From: Lytechinus variegatus
Lineage: Eukaryota > Echinodermata > Echinoidea > Temnopleuroida > Toxopneustidae
Reading direction: 5' to 3'
NCBI RefSeq assembly: GCF_018143015.1
Contig: NC_054747.1
Span: 34,732,733 to 34,796,732 of the forward strand
Length of the DNA: 64,000 nt
Position numbers and translations under genes: made by a program. The notes beneath the pieces are model-generated. The model did not search any database. It was not told the DNA's origin and was given only the letters and a program-made list of their open reading frames with translations. This document shows, piece after piece, positions 10,296 to 22,644 of the stretch. How positions within the stretch are numbered: position 1 is the stretch's first letter; each line of letters opens with the position of its first letter.

Positions 10296-13200
10296 TCATC
10301 TCTCGATCACGTCCACGCATGCGTAGTAGCTATCCATGTTATTTCCAAGTGCAAAGTAGTCCTGAAATAGTGTTTATGATTGAAAAAAGATATGTAATAT
10401 TTCATGAAGTTCTTAAAATGATTTTATTGTAGATATGTGATCCTGAAACCTGGAAAGTGATTATATTCAAGTAAATTCAAGTAAACATATATTTTCTTCC
10501 AACTGACATTCTGTATTGATACTATTTAGTGATGATACAAATTACCTGTCAACATAATGAAAATGAAGTAGTTAAAACGAAATTAGTTATGGTTGTTTTA
10601 AAAAATTCTTTAACTTGTTTAATTTAAATGGGCCACACGTTGGTATTAACAACATTGTCCATATAGTATTTATTTTATTCTTAATATTTTACTTTGCTTT
10701 GGTACGTGAGCAAACTTTAAAAATGATAATATGAAAAAAAAATGTTAATATAATTTTTCTACATTTAGAAAATGCTCTGATCTTAACAGTTAAATATACA
10801 GATGTGCTTGTTATTTTGATTAATAACATTACTGCTAACATTTTGAGGGAGGAAAGGGTAATATACAGGTGTGTTTGTTATTTTGATTACTGATATTTCT
10901 GTTAACATTTTTTTTGAGGAAGGAAAAGGGTAACACATATCTTACCGCTTCTTCCTCTACTTTATCGCCTAATTGGGTTTTGATCTGTTCAAATGTCAAT
11001 CTTTCACTCTCTTTCTCCTTCCAACAACTCTTCATCAGACCAGATCTGAAAATTTAAAGTTGACAACAAAGAAATAAATTGAAACGGTAATTAAAAGGCA
11101 CATTCTCGTCAATGTTATAAATAGAATTTGACACCATTAGGATATCAATAAATTTCCTGCTAAATTTCTTTTTTTTTTATTATTGAAACATATAGCAGAA
11201 AAAATATAGAAAGAGATAAATATCTACTTAATACATTTTGAAATGTGGAAGACCTCCATCTTATAATGATAATAATGATACACTGCAAAACTCCGGTGTT
11301 GATTTAACACCAGCCCGGAATTATGACCCCACGAGAAAGGTATTGACACAACACCAGTTTGGAATAAAACCGATGTTGTTTTAATACTAATAGGTGTTTT
11401 ATAAACACCAATCTGGTGTTAAACCAAAACGATACTGGTTGTTTTTAACACTTCTCTGGTGTGGTCATAGAGACGTAGATTCCGGACTATAGTGTTCAAT
11501 CAACACCAGAGTTTTTGCAGGGTAATAGTAATCATCATCATCATATTATTATTATCAATAATAATAATAACATGATAAACAGTATTCATAATGATAGTTA
11601 TTGTAATAATAGTATTAATAATGGTAATAACAATAATGATCATAAATACTTACGTCATTTCATCACATCGCTCTGGTACACGTAACCTGTATCCACTGGC
11701 CAACATTTCTCCTAGATTTTCTTTTCCAAGCTCTGAGTATGGGCGTCTTCCTGTATGTCAGAGTCAACAGCAATTAATTACTTTCAAAATTATTACTGAT
11801 GATCATGATAATATTGATATTTTTGTTGAGGTAATAACAGATTTTCATAGAAATTATAAAGGACTCCAATGATAAGTATTGTGAAAATAGCTATAATATT
11901 TATGACGGTAATGGAAACAAGGATATATGTAATAAGAATGATAATAGTAATATAATAATAATAATAATCATGATTATACTGATAATACTACTATACTACT
12001 AATATTTCTAATAATCATACTACTACTACTACTACTACTACTACTGCTACTACTACTACTCCTACTACTACTACTAATAATAGTAATCATAATCATAACA
12101 ATGATGAAGATGATGATGATGATGATAATGATGATGACAATAATAAGGATAATGATAATCAAAAAAGATAATGGTAATTACCATACGTCATAATTTCCCA
12201 CACCAATACTCCATACGCCCATACGTCATCGTTGGTTGAGCAAAGACCGTTTGATAATCTTTCTAAAGACATCCATCTTTCATAGATACTATCTTTAGTC
12301 ACTTTGGCCTAAAAAAAATGAAATACAAGTTCAGTTCAATCAAATTCATTTTTTTTCCTTTCAACAAAACAAAGTAAAGTGGACGTATATAATTAAAATG
12401 ACAATTGCAAATGAAACTTAAAATATACAAACAGTATAAAGTTATGAAGTTTATTTTTTAATGGGTGAGTTAAACAGATCAATACCGTTTAAATGTCTCT
12501 CTTAAAATACCTATTTGTAATAGATTCTATCTTTAGTCACATTGGCCCAAAAATGAAATCATGCGCGGATATTTTGTGAAATTTTGGGTCAGGGGGACTA
12601 GCCCCCAAACATCCTGAGATGCCGTCCATGAATGTAATAAAACATTTATTGGAGATTTAAAAAAGAAATAATAATAATGTGTGGGTTGGCCAATGACTTT
12701 TTTCTTTTTCTTTTAGAGATTGTCCAAATAGGAAAACTTATATAAAACAGTAAAAATTATTTTCCAACATTCCGGTTGTCTTATAGAACATAAGACAGAA
12801 TAAAAACAACCATTTGCTGAGGATTAAAACTCATTTATAAAAAATATATACATATTTAACGGGGTGCTCCCCTGCACATTGTACGATACCATAGAACATT
12901 TCCTCGGTACGATTCGAACTGTGAAACGCCCCTGCGCAAGGTAAGTCAAGTCTTAAAAATATACTTACCAAGTCGGATAAAGCTGTCAATCCAAAGTCAG
13001 CTACTTTACAGCGTTTATCTTGAGATAATAAGATATTGTGAGCACAAAGATTTCCATGGATAACCTGACAAATTTTGAAGAAAAAATAAGGTAGAGAATA
13101 AGAGCATTAATCTTCATGTTGAATGCATTTCAACTTATTTTTCTGAGCCCATATTGTTATTTTATTATTATCTTTGTGCATGCTTCTAGAAACTAAAGTT

Positions 13201-14179
13201 CTGATTTACTTTTCTTCTCCATCGTCTCCTCTGTGATTTAGTTTTTTTTTCAATTAGAATCACATCCCTCGTCTTAACTTTTCTACCATAATTCCTTTAT
13301 CTCTCTTTTGAGATGTCTAAGGGTAATGACATCAAATTGTAAAAGAAAATGTATCTTCTCTCTTTCTTTTTCAAATAAAATATTACCACAAGATCTTACT
13401 TTCCTCCAGTTCCCCTTACCCCTTTCCCTCTTCTTCTAGATTTCACACTGTTAAAGGGAATATCATCACCATCCCATGATTTTCCCATCAATCATCACCA
13501 CCACTACCACAATCATCATCATCTTCATCATCTTTGACATCTCGACCCATCACCACCGCAATCACATCGTCATCATCAATATCATCATCTTCATTCTTCT
13601 GTATCTTCAACGTTATCATTATTGCAATCATCAACATCCTTCCCTCCTCCTCTTCATCATCATCATCATCATCATTTTGTTTACCTTTCCTATTTGCTAG
13701 CAAGATATTCTATATCATTGGCCACATCGAATGCAAAAACTCTCTACTAATTTCATCATCATTGCCATAATCAGCATCACCACCATCACAACCATTCTCT
13801 TCCTCCCCCCCCCCCCCCCCCTCCTCCTCCTCATCATCATTATCATTGTCATCATCACCGTCATCGTCATTTTGTTTTCTTTACCTGTTTGCTAGCAAGA
13901 TATTCCATACCATTAGCCACATCGAATGCAAACATATATTGTTGTTTGAGTGTTATCTGATGATCATCTTCCAATGTTTCTTCTATGTTAGCGTAGATTG
14001 ATGTTCTCGTTATTCCCCCATTGGTGCGTAGATAGGTAAAGAGGGACCCATTCGGGACGTACTCAGTTAGGATATAGGAAGGTTCTGGGTCAATACACAT
14101 ATTTTGACAAATTAATCATTAATAGTGTGACATTGCAATACATTTGACTGACTGAACTATAAAAACAAAAATAAGAAGC

Positions 14180-14213
<34 letters not shown>

Positions 14214-17200
14214 TTATTCTTCTTCATTTCAAACAAATTTACAAAGTAAGTAGGAACAAATCAGAATATGAATAACAGAAATGAAAATGATCTATGGTAC
14301 ATCCCAGTTTACTATATACGAATTTCGAATTTCTTTGACAGTTTGAAAGAAATATCAAATGAAATAAATATTTAATCGGCAACGTTCAATATGTTCAATT
14401 AATACTAGAAACTTAACACTTCTGTCCAAATTTAAACCTTTTTGTTTATACCTATGCGAAACCTAATCTGTTTATTTATCAATCTCTGTTGTAAAGCAAT
14501 TTATTTCGGTGTCCTGTGCCTTTATCCCAAGTCCATATCTGTAAGATGTGATGATTGTTTTTTATCTTTGTATTTACGTAAATATCTCCTCGTCTTAAAA
14601 AAATGGGGGTGATTGATCAAATCAACCTAAACTATTAAAAGTCAACAACGCCTTCATCTAGGAGGCTTGTGTCTTTCCAAACAAAGTTTAAAAATGAACA
14701 CCCACGCATGCGTCATTATTTGACCAATCAATCCGCTCTTTTACACTTACAAAGAGACGGTGCCTTAAGACAAAACTATTTTTAATGAATAATTATGATA
14801 TAAATTGCTTGATATATATTTGAATTGCAACTCCCTGTATGTTATGACCTGGTATTATCATCTGTTTTCTCAGAAACACTGCAGATGCATCTCAACTTAG
14901 CTAGACATTCGAGAAAAATATATAAAATTTGTTCATTGCACAAAACTTTTGTTTGAGCATTGCTCCAAAGGTAATTCCAATCATGCTCTTAAATATTTGA
15001 GCTTCACTCAACAACGAGTTTATATAAAACGGTGCTGTTAACAATTTTCACAAACCTGTTTCCAAGCAGCATCCGTAAACTTGGACAACATTTTCATGAG
15101 TTTTTAATCTCCATATTGACGTAAGATGATCAAGGACGTCATCTCTGGTCAGCGAATCTAAGACAAAGAAGAGAACATAATTCCATTATATACTTTACAT
15201 GTTGTTTTAGAAAAGGAGGTGTAAATGGCATTCTAATCTATTTCGCGGAAGGTAAAGTCGTTCCATTAAATTTTACTTTTATGTATATAAAATAATGTGT
15301 TTAATCTTGAATGGATGTACATGGCAATTTAAATAAGAACGAGGAAACAGAAATCTGTCCATAATACTTTATTTAGGTCTGTTTTAGTATTTGCTTCATA
15401 TAGTTTTTTGGGAAATGAAAGGGATTAATTTTTTTTACCTGGTAATTCTCTTGCAGCTACTGGAATCACGTGACCATCATTGACCGTCAGACCACGTGTC
15501 TCTCCCTTCCACACGTGACCAAACTGACCATCCCCGATCGATCGCAGACTCACGCTGATACCAATGTTTTCCCGCGGAATTTCTATCCTGCTTTTTTTCA
15601 GTGCAATGGCTGAAACGAAAAAAGGTAAGGGACGCAAAGTGTCAAAAGAAAATTAGATTATTATGTTGCGAAGTAATATTGATTGGAAGATGTTTGGTGT
15701 AATTGTGAGAGAATTTCCATATCCATTTATGCTCTATATTATACTGTTTTTTTTTACGAAGTAAGAATGCCCTTCTGTAAAATTGTATTTGATTTGTATT
15801 GTTTTATATTACTTTGTTTTATGTTTTGAATGGAAATGAAATAAAAGAATTGAAAATAAAAGAATTGAATTGGGAGTGTTATTATAAAATATACTAATTT
15901 CCTTGGAAACGTTTCATGAAAGGACATGTCGGATGTTTAATCCGACAAACTATACTTTATCTGACAGTTGCCATAGAAACGTTACTTATTATCCAATCAA
16001 AATTAACGAAAAGTTGTCAGATCTTACAAGTTGTCGGACAAAAACGTTGATGAAATGCTTCTCTGATTAGAGCAGCCTCAAAGTATTCTTGATACTGCAG
16101 ACATTCTATAAATTATTCTCAACTGTTTCAACATGAACCTAAAATAAATGAAGATAAACTGAAAAAGTGAGATTCGCTTACTTCTCGTTCGAAGCATAGG
16201 TTGTTTATCTGCCCCGTTGGGTTGTGAAACTCCGTTACCATTGGTTTTACTGGAGAGAAAAAAAAGAGCCAAGTGACCATAATAAAATGATACTGAGAGG
16301 ATCAGAAATCTGAGAACTTCAGTGATTTAAAAAAAGATTGATTCGGTACAAACCATGTTCCAAATTACTGGTCACTCATACGCATAATACCAGGGCTGGT
16401 TTGGTTAATAGATGCGAAGTTTCGTAGCACCGGCTCCAAATGTATTCTAAATAATGTGACTGAGTACAAACATAGCTTCGCATCTTTTTGTTGTTGTTGT
16501 TGTTGTTTATAAAACATGTATCAATTTCAGTATGTTCATCATAAATATATAGATTTAAAGAACAACATGGATTTTTTTTTAGGGGAGGGGTCTCCTCCTA
16601 ATAAATAACATGAGATTTTCTGGCATGTTAAGTAACTTACCGCATAAACGATGACTTTTGCAAATCCATGTGGGCTAAAATTAGGAAAGAAATGCACAAA
16701 GCAAGATAAATACATTAGGGACATGATAAAAATATTCAATACAGAAAACGCAGTTTGAAAGTATAAACATATCTGGATACACAATAAAAGAGTTCTTCTT
16801 CTATGAATCTTCTTATTCATCTACCGCTTCTTCCTCCTCTTCTTCTTAAATTTCATTATGATTATCGTTGTAATCATCACCAATCATCAGCAACATCATC
16901 ATTATGATTATCATCATCAGCAGCAGCATCATCATCATCATCACCATCTTCATCATCATCACCAACATCATAACCACCATCTTCATCATCATCACAACCA
17001 TCATCATCACCATCTTCATCATCATCACAACCATCATCACCACCATCTTCGTCATCATCACCATCATCATCACCACCATCTTCGTCATCATCATTGTCGC
17101 CATCTCTTACATTAGCATCGCCCTTATTCGACCACTTTCCTTTCCCTTTTTATAATAAATTATGTCTTCTCTTCTTTAGTTATTTAATTTCATTATCACC

Positions 17201-17265
17201 ATCATCGTTATCATCATCGTCATCATCATCATCGTCATCAACATCATCACCATAACAATCATCAG

Positions 17266-17296
<31 letters not shown>

Positions 17297-19122
17297 ATCA
17301 TCATCATTATCATCACCATAACCCTCATCAACATCATCATCATCACCATCATCATCATCACCTTCATCCCCGTCATCATCATCATCATCATCACCGTCAT
17401 CATCATTATCATCACAATCACGATTACCATCGGCCATCCTTACGATCATCTTCATTTCGATCACCGTCGCTCTTCACCACCATGAACACAATTACCGTCT
17501 TCAGCAAAGTAACGTCACAATAAACCTATACTTCTTTCTCTTCTCAATCAAAAAAAATCCGTACCTTGAATGGCTAGATCTCTCTGTAAACGACGCCGCC
17601 TGAGAACGAACATGATATTCAATCCTACTGAGATAGCCACAACCAGAAGGAGAATAATGAGAAGAGCTAAAGCCCATCCAGGCAGCAGACGAGGGCAGCT
17701 TGAACATGGATCTAAAATATGGGACAGGGGCGGTGAATATATTAAATATATTTTAATTTAAAAAGAAAGAAGTGTGAACAATGGAGCCAAGTTGGTACTT
17801 AGCTAGCCTATAATCTGCCAAAGAGAGGAGGATGACGGTTCGAGTCACATTGTTGAAGCTATGTTCTGTTGTAAAAAGTTTGGTAACATTTTTTTTAATC
17901 AATTTGGTAAAAATTGAACATTTTTACGGTGCATAATAAATATTAAAGTGCCCCTCCAAGTTGCCCCCTGTTTGACATAACTGACCCTGAATATCTTAGG
18001 CAGCTATCTTTTCGAGGCAGGGGTGTCGCTCTAGAAAGTTTGATTACAAAAAAAAAATACGTTTTAAACCTAAATGGCAAATTTTTGACTAACTATACTT
18101 ACATATTTTACGGGTCAGTCATGTCAGTAGTCTATTAAAACGGATAAGAATGAGAACTTTACCCACTATTTTTTAATTTTGTTCAGATTGATCGTTTCGC
18201 TCACTCACGCAATAACAATAATCTATACGAATATGAAGTTTCAACACGTATTGCAATATTTTCATACCAATTTTTAAGAAATTGGAAGGAGCAGAGGGGC
18301 AAGCAAGTTTTGTAGGTTAAACTTCACGCCCACAACAAGGTATGTTACATGTTTGTTAATTGTTATGATTATCGCTTCATCAACCTCAATCAGAAACATT
18401 TATATTCAGTAGAAGCCAATAAGAATATAAGAAATTTCAGATGAAAGAAATCATATATGTTCACCTTTTGTTGGAGGGGGTAATGTTCTCCAAGGAGGGG
18501 ATGGGGGTACGTATGTTGGTAAATTCGGCTCCATTTTAGTCCTTTAATACGTGTAAAACACACGAATGGTCCACCAGCGTTAACTGATCGTGCACAAAAC
18601 AAAGTCCACTTGGGGTTGAGAGATCTCCCTGTGCATACATAAAGGAAAGAAAGAAATATAAGAGCTTTGTAATGATCTAAACTGCTGTCATTAATAGAAT
18701 TTACCGAGTCCGAAATATGGCAAAGATAAATTGCATTTATCATAATCATCTAGATTACAGGCATCTGCATAGACACCTTTTTATACATACACATAAAGTT
18801 TATTTGTATTTTGTGTGATATTTGTTTACGATTCTCATTTGAATTTATTTTTTTTCTAAACATGCTTATTGAGAGACAACTAACATTTAGTGAATATGAT
18901 GAACATGTCATGAGTATATACAAGAGGCAAATGTGGAGCTAAGGAAAGATTTTAAAATACATAAGTATAGACTTACACCGTATATGGTTGAGTGCATCTT
19001 TCAGAGTGAAAGCCGGCGTTCAGCATACAATGCATTATGTTCTGAGACAAACAATTGTCAATGCAGACAATACTTTGAATAAGAGTGGAACTGTCGAACA
19101 TCTCAATACACAACCATGCATA
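10296..19122 (-). CDS. Receptor tyrosine-kinase-like protein, predicted pseudokinase (5' end unresolved)
   Basis: Thirteen exons join in phase, 5' to 3' on the minus strand: 19122-18977, 18541-18465, 17711-17565, 16674-16641, 16249-16182, 15609-15439, 15157-15056, 14084-13885, 13064-12969, 12308-12182, 11750-11654, 11045-10946 and 10361-10296 (stop). All have GT/AG borders. The first exon encodes a cysteine-rich module (C-x16-C-x3-C-x7-C-x9-C), possibly PAN/apple- or WSC-like. The second is a proline-rich stalk and is less certain. Exon 17711-17565 holds the membrane helix (WALALLIILLLVVAISVGL) followed by RRRR. The kinase domain runs from SIGDGQFGHVWKG through NGSLFTYL, VADFGLTA, DDVWAYGVLVWEIMTYG and GRRPY to LMKSCW. 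The C-tail has three tyrosines and ends CVDVIER. Three catalytic positions are altered: the VAxK lysine is Arg (VAAR), the helix-C glutamate is absent, and HRD is HGN (HGNLCAHN); DFG is kept. A single-pass membrane receptor with scaffold-like signalling is inferred. Upstream ectodomain exons were not found; a 39-bp candidate lies at 19208-19170. Confidence 0.75.
10796..10932. repeat. Tandem duplication of about 68 bp in a receptor intron
   Basis: 10796-10861 and 10863-10932 are two similar copies, each containing TTGTTATTTTGATTA and ending GAAAAGGGTAA or GAAAGGGTAA. The second copy ends 13 bp from the donor of the penultimate exon (10946). Confidence 0.65.
11281..11522. mobile_element. 242-bp TIR element (CACTGCAAAA family)
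   Basis: The left end CACTGCAAAACTCCGGTGTT is matched by the reverse complement of the right end, CCCTGCAAAAACTCTGGTGT. TA dinucleotides flank both sides (11279-11280 and 11523-11524), as for Tc1/mariner-type insertions. The interior repeats the word GGTGTT in both orientations. It lies in a receptor intron. A relative is at 21435-21659. Confidence 0.6.
11530..12175. repeat. ATA/ACT/ATC trinucleotide-rich intron sequence around a receptor exon
   Basis: Imperfect AAT repeats occur at 11530-11640, with CTA and ATG repeats at 11950-12170. They flank exon 11654-11750. Open frames of repeated Ile, Ser or Met are artefacts. Confidence 0.7.
12486..12562 (-). pseudogene. Decayed partial copy of the receptor exon 12182-12308 and its acceptor
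   Basis: The stretch aligns with the 5' half of the exon and its upstream intron border, sharing ATCTTTAGTCAC followed by TTGGCC and ending with AAATGAAAT. Read in the exon frame the copy hits a stop within about 12 codons, and the AG acceptor is lost. It sits about 190 bp upstream of the functional exon in the sense direction. Confidence 0.6.
12565..12965. other. Receptor intron sequence without a recognised feature
   Basis: This is intron between exons 13064-12969 and 12308-12182. A short C-rich patch near 12590 (GGGGGACTAGCCCCC) may be the end of an old element. Nothing else is seen. Confidence 0.4.
13450..13872. repeat. CAT-type microsatellite with a duplicated exon end inside
   Basis: Imperfect CAT/ATC repeats cover most of the interval, with a C run at about 13807-13820. 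The partial exon copy at 13663-13740 is embedded in it. Confidence 0.75.
13663..13740 (-). pseudogene. Decayed copy of the 3' end of receptor exon 13885-14084
   Basis: Sense-strand reading gives FAFDVANGMEYLASK in the real exon and FAFDVANDIEYLASK followed by a stop in the copy. The nucleotide match is close over about 75 bp and extends into the intron and the adjoining CAT repeat. The donor of the copy is changed from CAGGTAAAG to TAGGAAAGGTAAA. Spacing between the copies is about 195 bp, so this is a tandem duplication of exon tail, donor and microsatellite. Confidence 0.7.
14105..15050. other. Receptor intron with a (TGAT)n repeat at 14178-14210
   Basis: This is intron between exons 15157-15056 and 14084-13885. 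It has a run of about eight TGAT units and otherwise AT-rich sequence. No further feature is supported. Confidence 0.5.
15610..16181. other. Receptor intron, nothing recognised
   Basis: AT-rich intron between exons 16249-16182 and 15609-15439. A patch near 15880-16060 rich in GTCGGA/TCCGAC words could be an old foldback element, but its ends cannot be set. Confidence 0.35.
16858..17465. repeat. CAT/CAC trinucleotide microsatellite in a receptor intron
   Basis: About 600 bp of imperfect CAT, CAC and CGT triplets, broken by a 70-bp unique stretch at about 17105-17190. Histidine-, isoleucine-, methionine- and aspartate-rich frames on both strands are artefacts. Confidence 0.85.
17712..18464. 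other. Receptor intron upstream of the transmembrane exon
   Basis: No repeat family or exon is recognised between 18465 and 17711 apart from the donor and acceptor signals of the adjoining exons. Confidence 0.4.
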
Positions 19123-21434
19123 CTAAGGCAAAAGACTATAACTATATTACTTCTTGATATACTTCTCACCTGTATCGGTGTATATATATGCCTACTTCTG
19201 TCTCTCGTCTATTGAGATATCAACTCAGATTATCCATATTCCTCCAATGTGTTAGAATGACTGTTCTCCCATTTCGCTTTCCGGAGGACATTTATCACAG
19301 CTGACTTGTAAACCAATCCATATATCGATTAAAAACAATAGCCCCTTCAGCACAGGTGATGCGCAATGGAGGAACCTACAGGAAATACGAATAATAGAAA
19401 GATATGACGTAGTTTATAGATTCCCAATAAATTCGTCAATTCTTCTATATCACCGCCTGACTGAACGTATCTTAATCACTGCTATGCTACATGCTATATG
19501 TCTACAATAAGTATTGACCAACTTGAGATGTAGACTTAGTGTCCGCAATATGTCTATTTATTTTCTGGAAGGATTGGTAAATACCCCAGATCTCAAGCCT
19601 CGATCTGATAACGTATTTTGTTGACAAAATGAGTAAAAAGGAATCAACGGGGGTTCGGGGATAAAAATGGGAGAGGCTTGGACCAGTTCTTGTCTTGTTA
19701 TTGTTGTGAAACGGTTTCTCTTTTCTTCCCATATCTCCTTGAAGAAAGAGTTGCATAAAAAAGGCACAAGTCCCTACTTCGCTCATTAGTTTTCATTGGT
19801 TGAAAACAAATCGGGTTGCATTTGACTTTATGAATTTCGTTTTATCATGTTTATCGCAACTCATTCTGAAACTGGTCCCAATGTTCTTTCTCTCTCTTTT
19901 TTTTTTCATTTTTACATTGTTTATCAATTTAAAAACCATAATTCATGGCTTTTATAATTTTAGCTGGTACAAAAAATAACATATTTTCTGCTTTGGACTT
20001 GTATAAGGCCCTATAATTGATGGTGGTGATAATCTTTATACATATAAACATGTCTTGCTTAATAAAGCGCGTAAATATTGTAATAGCATTGCCTCATTAT
20101 GTTTGTAAAGGTAGATTATTAACATAATCTTATTTTCATCCTCTCTCCCGCCTTCGCCTCCTCCTCCCCTCCGGAGGTATCTTCCCCCTCCATCTCCTGC
20201 TCCCTTCTCCTCAATTCTCCTCCTCCCCAGAGGCCTATACCTTCCCCCTCTTACGTTAACCTACCACTGTTTGTCTAGGGCTGCACCTTCTCTAGCAAAA
20301 TGATGTCATGAAATTATGGTGATGATCTTGATTAATGATAAATCTGCACTGGCTTCATATCCGTGGCGTACAGATGGGGGGGGTGGCGCCCCCCCCCCCC
20401 CCCAATTTTTCACGACCAATAAAAGAAGGAAAGAGAGAAGGGTGAAATTTGATATTTTTCTGAATATTATACTACAATTGAAAACATAATTTGTTTTTGT
20501 AATAACATTTTCGACAATTTTGCTTGCTCGATTGCTTCAATCGCTAGCAAATTTTATAAAATTTTCCCGATACACCATATCGCGGCCCCTCAAAATTGCA
20601 TTACACCCTCATTACTCCACTGCTTCATATTACCTTGAAGAGCCGATGAATTCTTCGATTTCTAACGAGAATGAGTTCGGAGTGTGTGCCTATACGCTCA
20701 ATAGTCCATGCCGAATATAATGAACTTTCGGAATAACGAACCCGGAATAAACTTATTATATATAAGTTGGAGGTTGCGAGAGTGTGGGAAGGGGTGTAGA
20801 TATGTTGATAAATGGGGGACGGGGTAGATAGAAAGGGGGAGAGAGAGAGAGAAGGGGGAGGAGGGGAAACTGGTAAACAGGCAGAGAAGGGGGGGAGGAG
20901 GAGAGATGACAGGATGGGGAGAAAAGAGAGGGTGGGGCGTTAATGATATGAATTAGAAGACCTAATTTCCATTCACTCAACCCTTTATTCCATTTCCATT
21001 CAAAACATAATACAAAGAAATATAAAGTAATACAAATCAAATACAATTTTACAGACGAGCATTCTTACAGTATAATATTTCATGAAATCCCCTTGTCAAT
21101 AGGGAAAACCCCGATAGTAACTGATTTTTCTTAGAGTGAATGTCTTGTGTTTTCAACATTTTCCCGGTATTGTGCACCAGTATAGTTATGGATTTACTTC
21201 TGCTTATATAACGTTCTTAAACAGATCTTGAATATTAAATGACGTATAGTCCGTTCAAAGTCTAGGCCCAGACATTAAAAGATTACTGCACCCCCGCCCC
21301 CATGGGCGCATTTTCCAATGGTTCGCCGCTAAACATTGACCGTTCTAATTGGACTTTGGGCTATTAGCCAACAAGTATTTTAGCATGTATACTTGAAATT
21401 TTTCCCTCGACCTGCAGGAGATTTGAAACTCACA
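19123..21434. other. Unresolved sequence 5' of the receptor exons
   Basis: A possible 39-bp minus-strand exon (19208-19170, ending CAG before GTGAGA) would join in phase to the cysteine-rich exon but is too short to trust. A minus-strand acceptor at about 19371 opens frames containing CDKCPPESE, but no good donor follows. C-rich and G-rich runs occur near 20160-20240 and 20385-20402, and a purine-rich patch near 20820-20935. The receptor's remaining ectodomain exons may lie here or at greater distance. Confidence 0.3.
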
Positions 21435-21659
21435 CACTGCAAAAACGCCGGTGTTAAGTAAACACCAGCCTGGTATCGGTCCAGAACAGATAGGTGTTAA
21501 AATAACACCATGGAACCGATATTGATTAAACACTAATTGGTATTGCTTATATTAATGCCAAATTGGTGTTAGCCTTACGTCAAACCGGTGTTGTTTCAAC
21601 ACCTCTCTGGTGTGGACAGAAAGCAGGCTGGTGTTAAACTTAACGTCATTTTTGCAGTG
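21435..21659. mobile_element. 225-bp TIR element (CACTGCAAAA family)
   Basis: Both ends carry CACTGCAAAAA, with GGTGTTAA-like words in both orientations inside. It is related to the element at 11281-11522. The target duplication is not clear. Confidence 0.55.
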
Positions 21660-22644
21660 CAAGGACCATGCAACTTTTTATATTGATCTCCAGTATTGAC
21701 AGAACTTAGGAGAAAGAAATACGTTGCTCTGGGAAACGGGGGATCTGGGGTTCTTTAATACCCCCTCCCCCCCAAAAAAAAAGATAATAATGACAATAAA
21801 TACAAATTTTGGGTGGTGTCGAATTTGTTATATAAAGCATACGCGGTAAATCATGTTGGTATGCCAAAAAGTAGGAATTTGCCCCAAATCGCCTTTATTT
21901 TGCAACAAATACCCTAGTTTTTTGTAGGGGGAGCTAGGGCTTTTATTTTTTTAACCGACACCCCCTCTTTAAAGCTCGTTCCCAGACCCCTGAATATATG
22001 CCATTTTTAATTCAATATCTTTTGTTCTATATTATAATTTCATTTCGTTCTAGCCCTATTTGATATTTGTAAATATTTTCAGCCTCATGGCTCAGTAGAT
22101 CATGTGGATTAAAAAAATAAATGCAATATATATATATATAAATATATTTATAAAATGATACATACTATAAGCACTACTTTGAAAGAGATAGGGAAGGAGA
22201 ATTCCCCCATCCAAAAAAAAGGGGGGCAGTGGAGTGGGTCTCAACAATGCGAACTGTCCGGAATGATGAAATTAAAAATCGATTTCATTTTCTTTATGAC
22301 AAAGAAATAAATGTTTAATCAATAGGGCCTGTAGTATAACTAAGTACATATATGTAAGCAAAGGCGGAAATCTCTCCCCAAAGGTAGGGGGACCAGGGGT
22401 TGGAAAATTTGACAAGCAAAAAAAAAACGGTTATCACACAAAAAGTAAGGTCATCTTGTCCAAAATGTAAGTTTTATTTCGAATTTGAATGACGTATTAA
22501 TTTTCTTTCCATCAAAAAATACCCAAAATAATATGGGGACATTTGATATTGTGTCCCCCTACTATTTTTAGTAGGGGTTACGTCCCCTTGTCTCCCTGGG
22601 ATTTCAGCCCATGCATGTAAGTCCTGAAAAAAAATAGGTGCCCC
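21660..22644. other. Intergenic AT-rich sequence with an old TIR-element relic
   Basis: Around 22360-22610, words such as GGCGGAAATC, GTCCCCCTACT and GTAGGGGTTACGTCCCC resemble the neighbouring hAT-like element family and probably mark a decayed copy. Short TA repeats occur near 22125. No gene is seen. Confidence 0.35.

Noticed and set aside
18390-18749. A 119-residue minus-strand frame over the stalk exon
   Set aside because: Its frame does not match the phase needed by the transmembrane exon; only the part after an AG at 18542 in another frame joins correctly.
19210-19371. Possible further ectodomain exon containing CDKCPPE
   Set aside because: It has a fair acceptor but no good donor, and the frames conflict with the phase of the next exon, so it was left unannotated.
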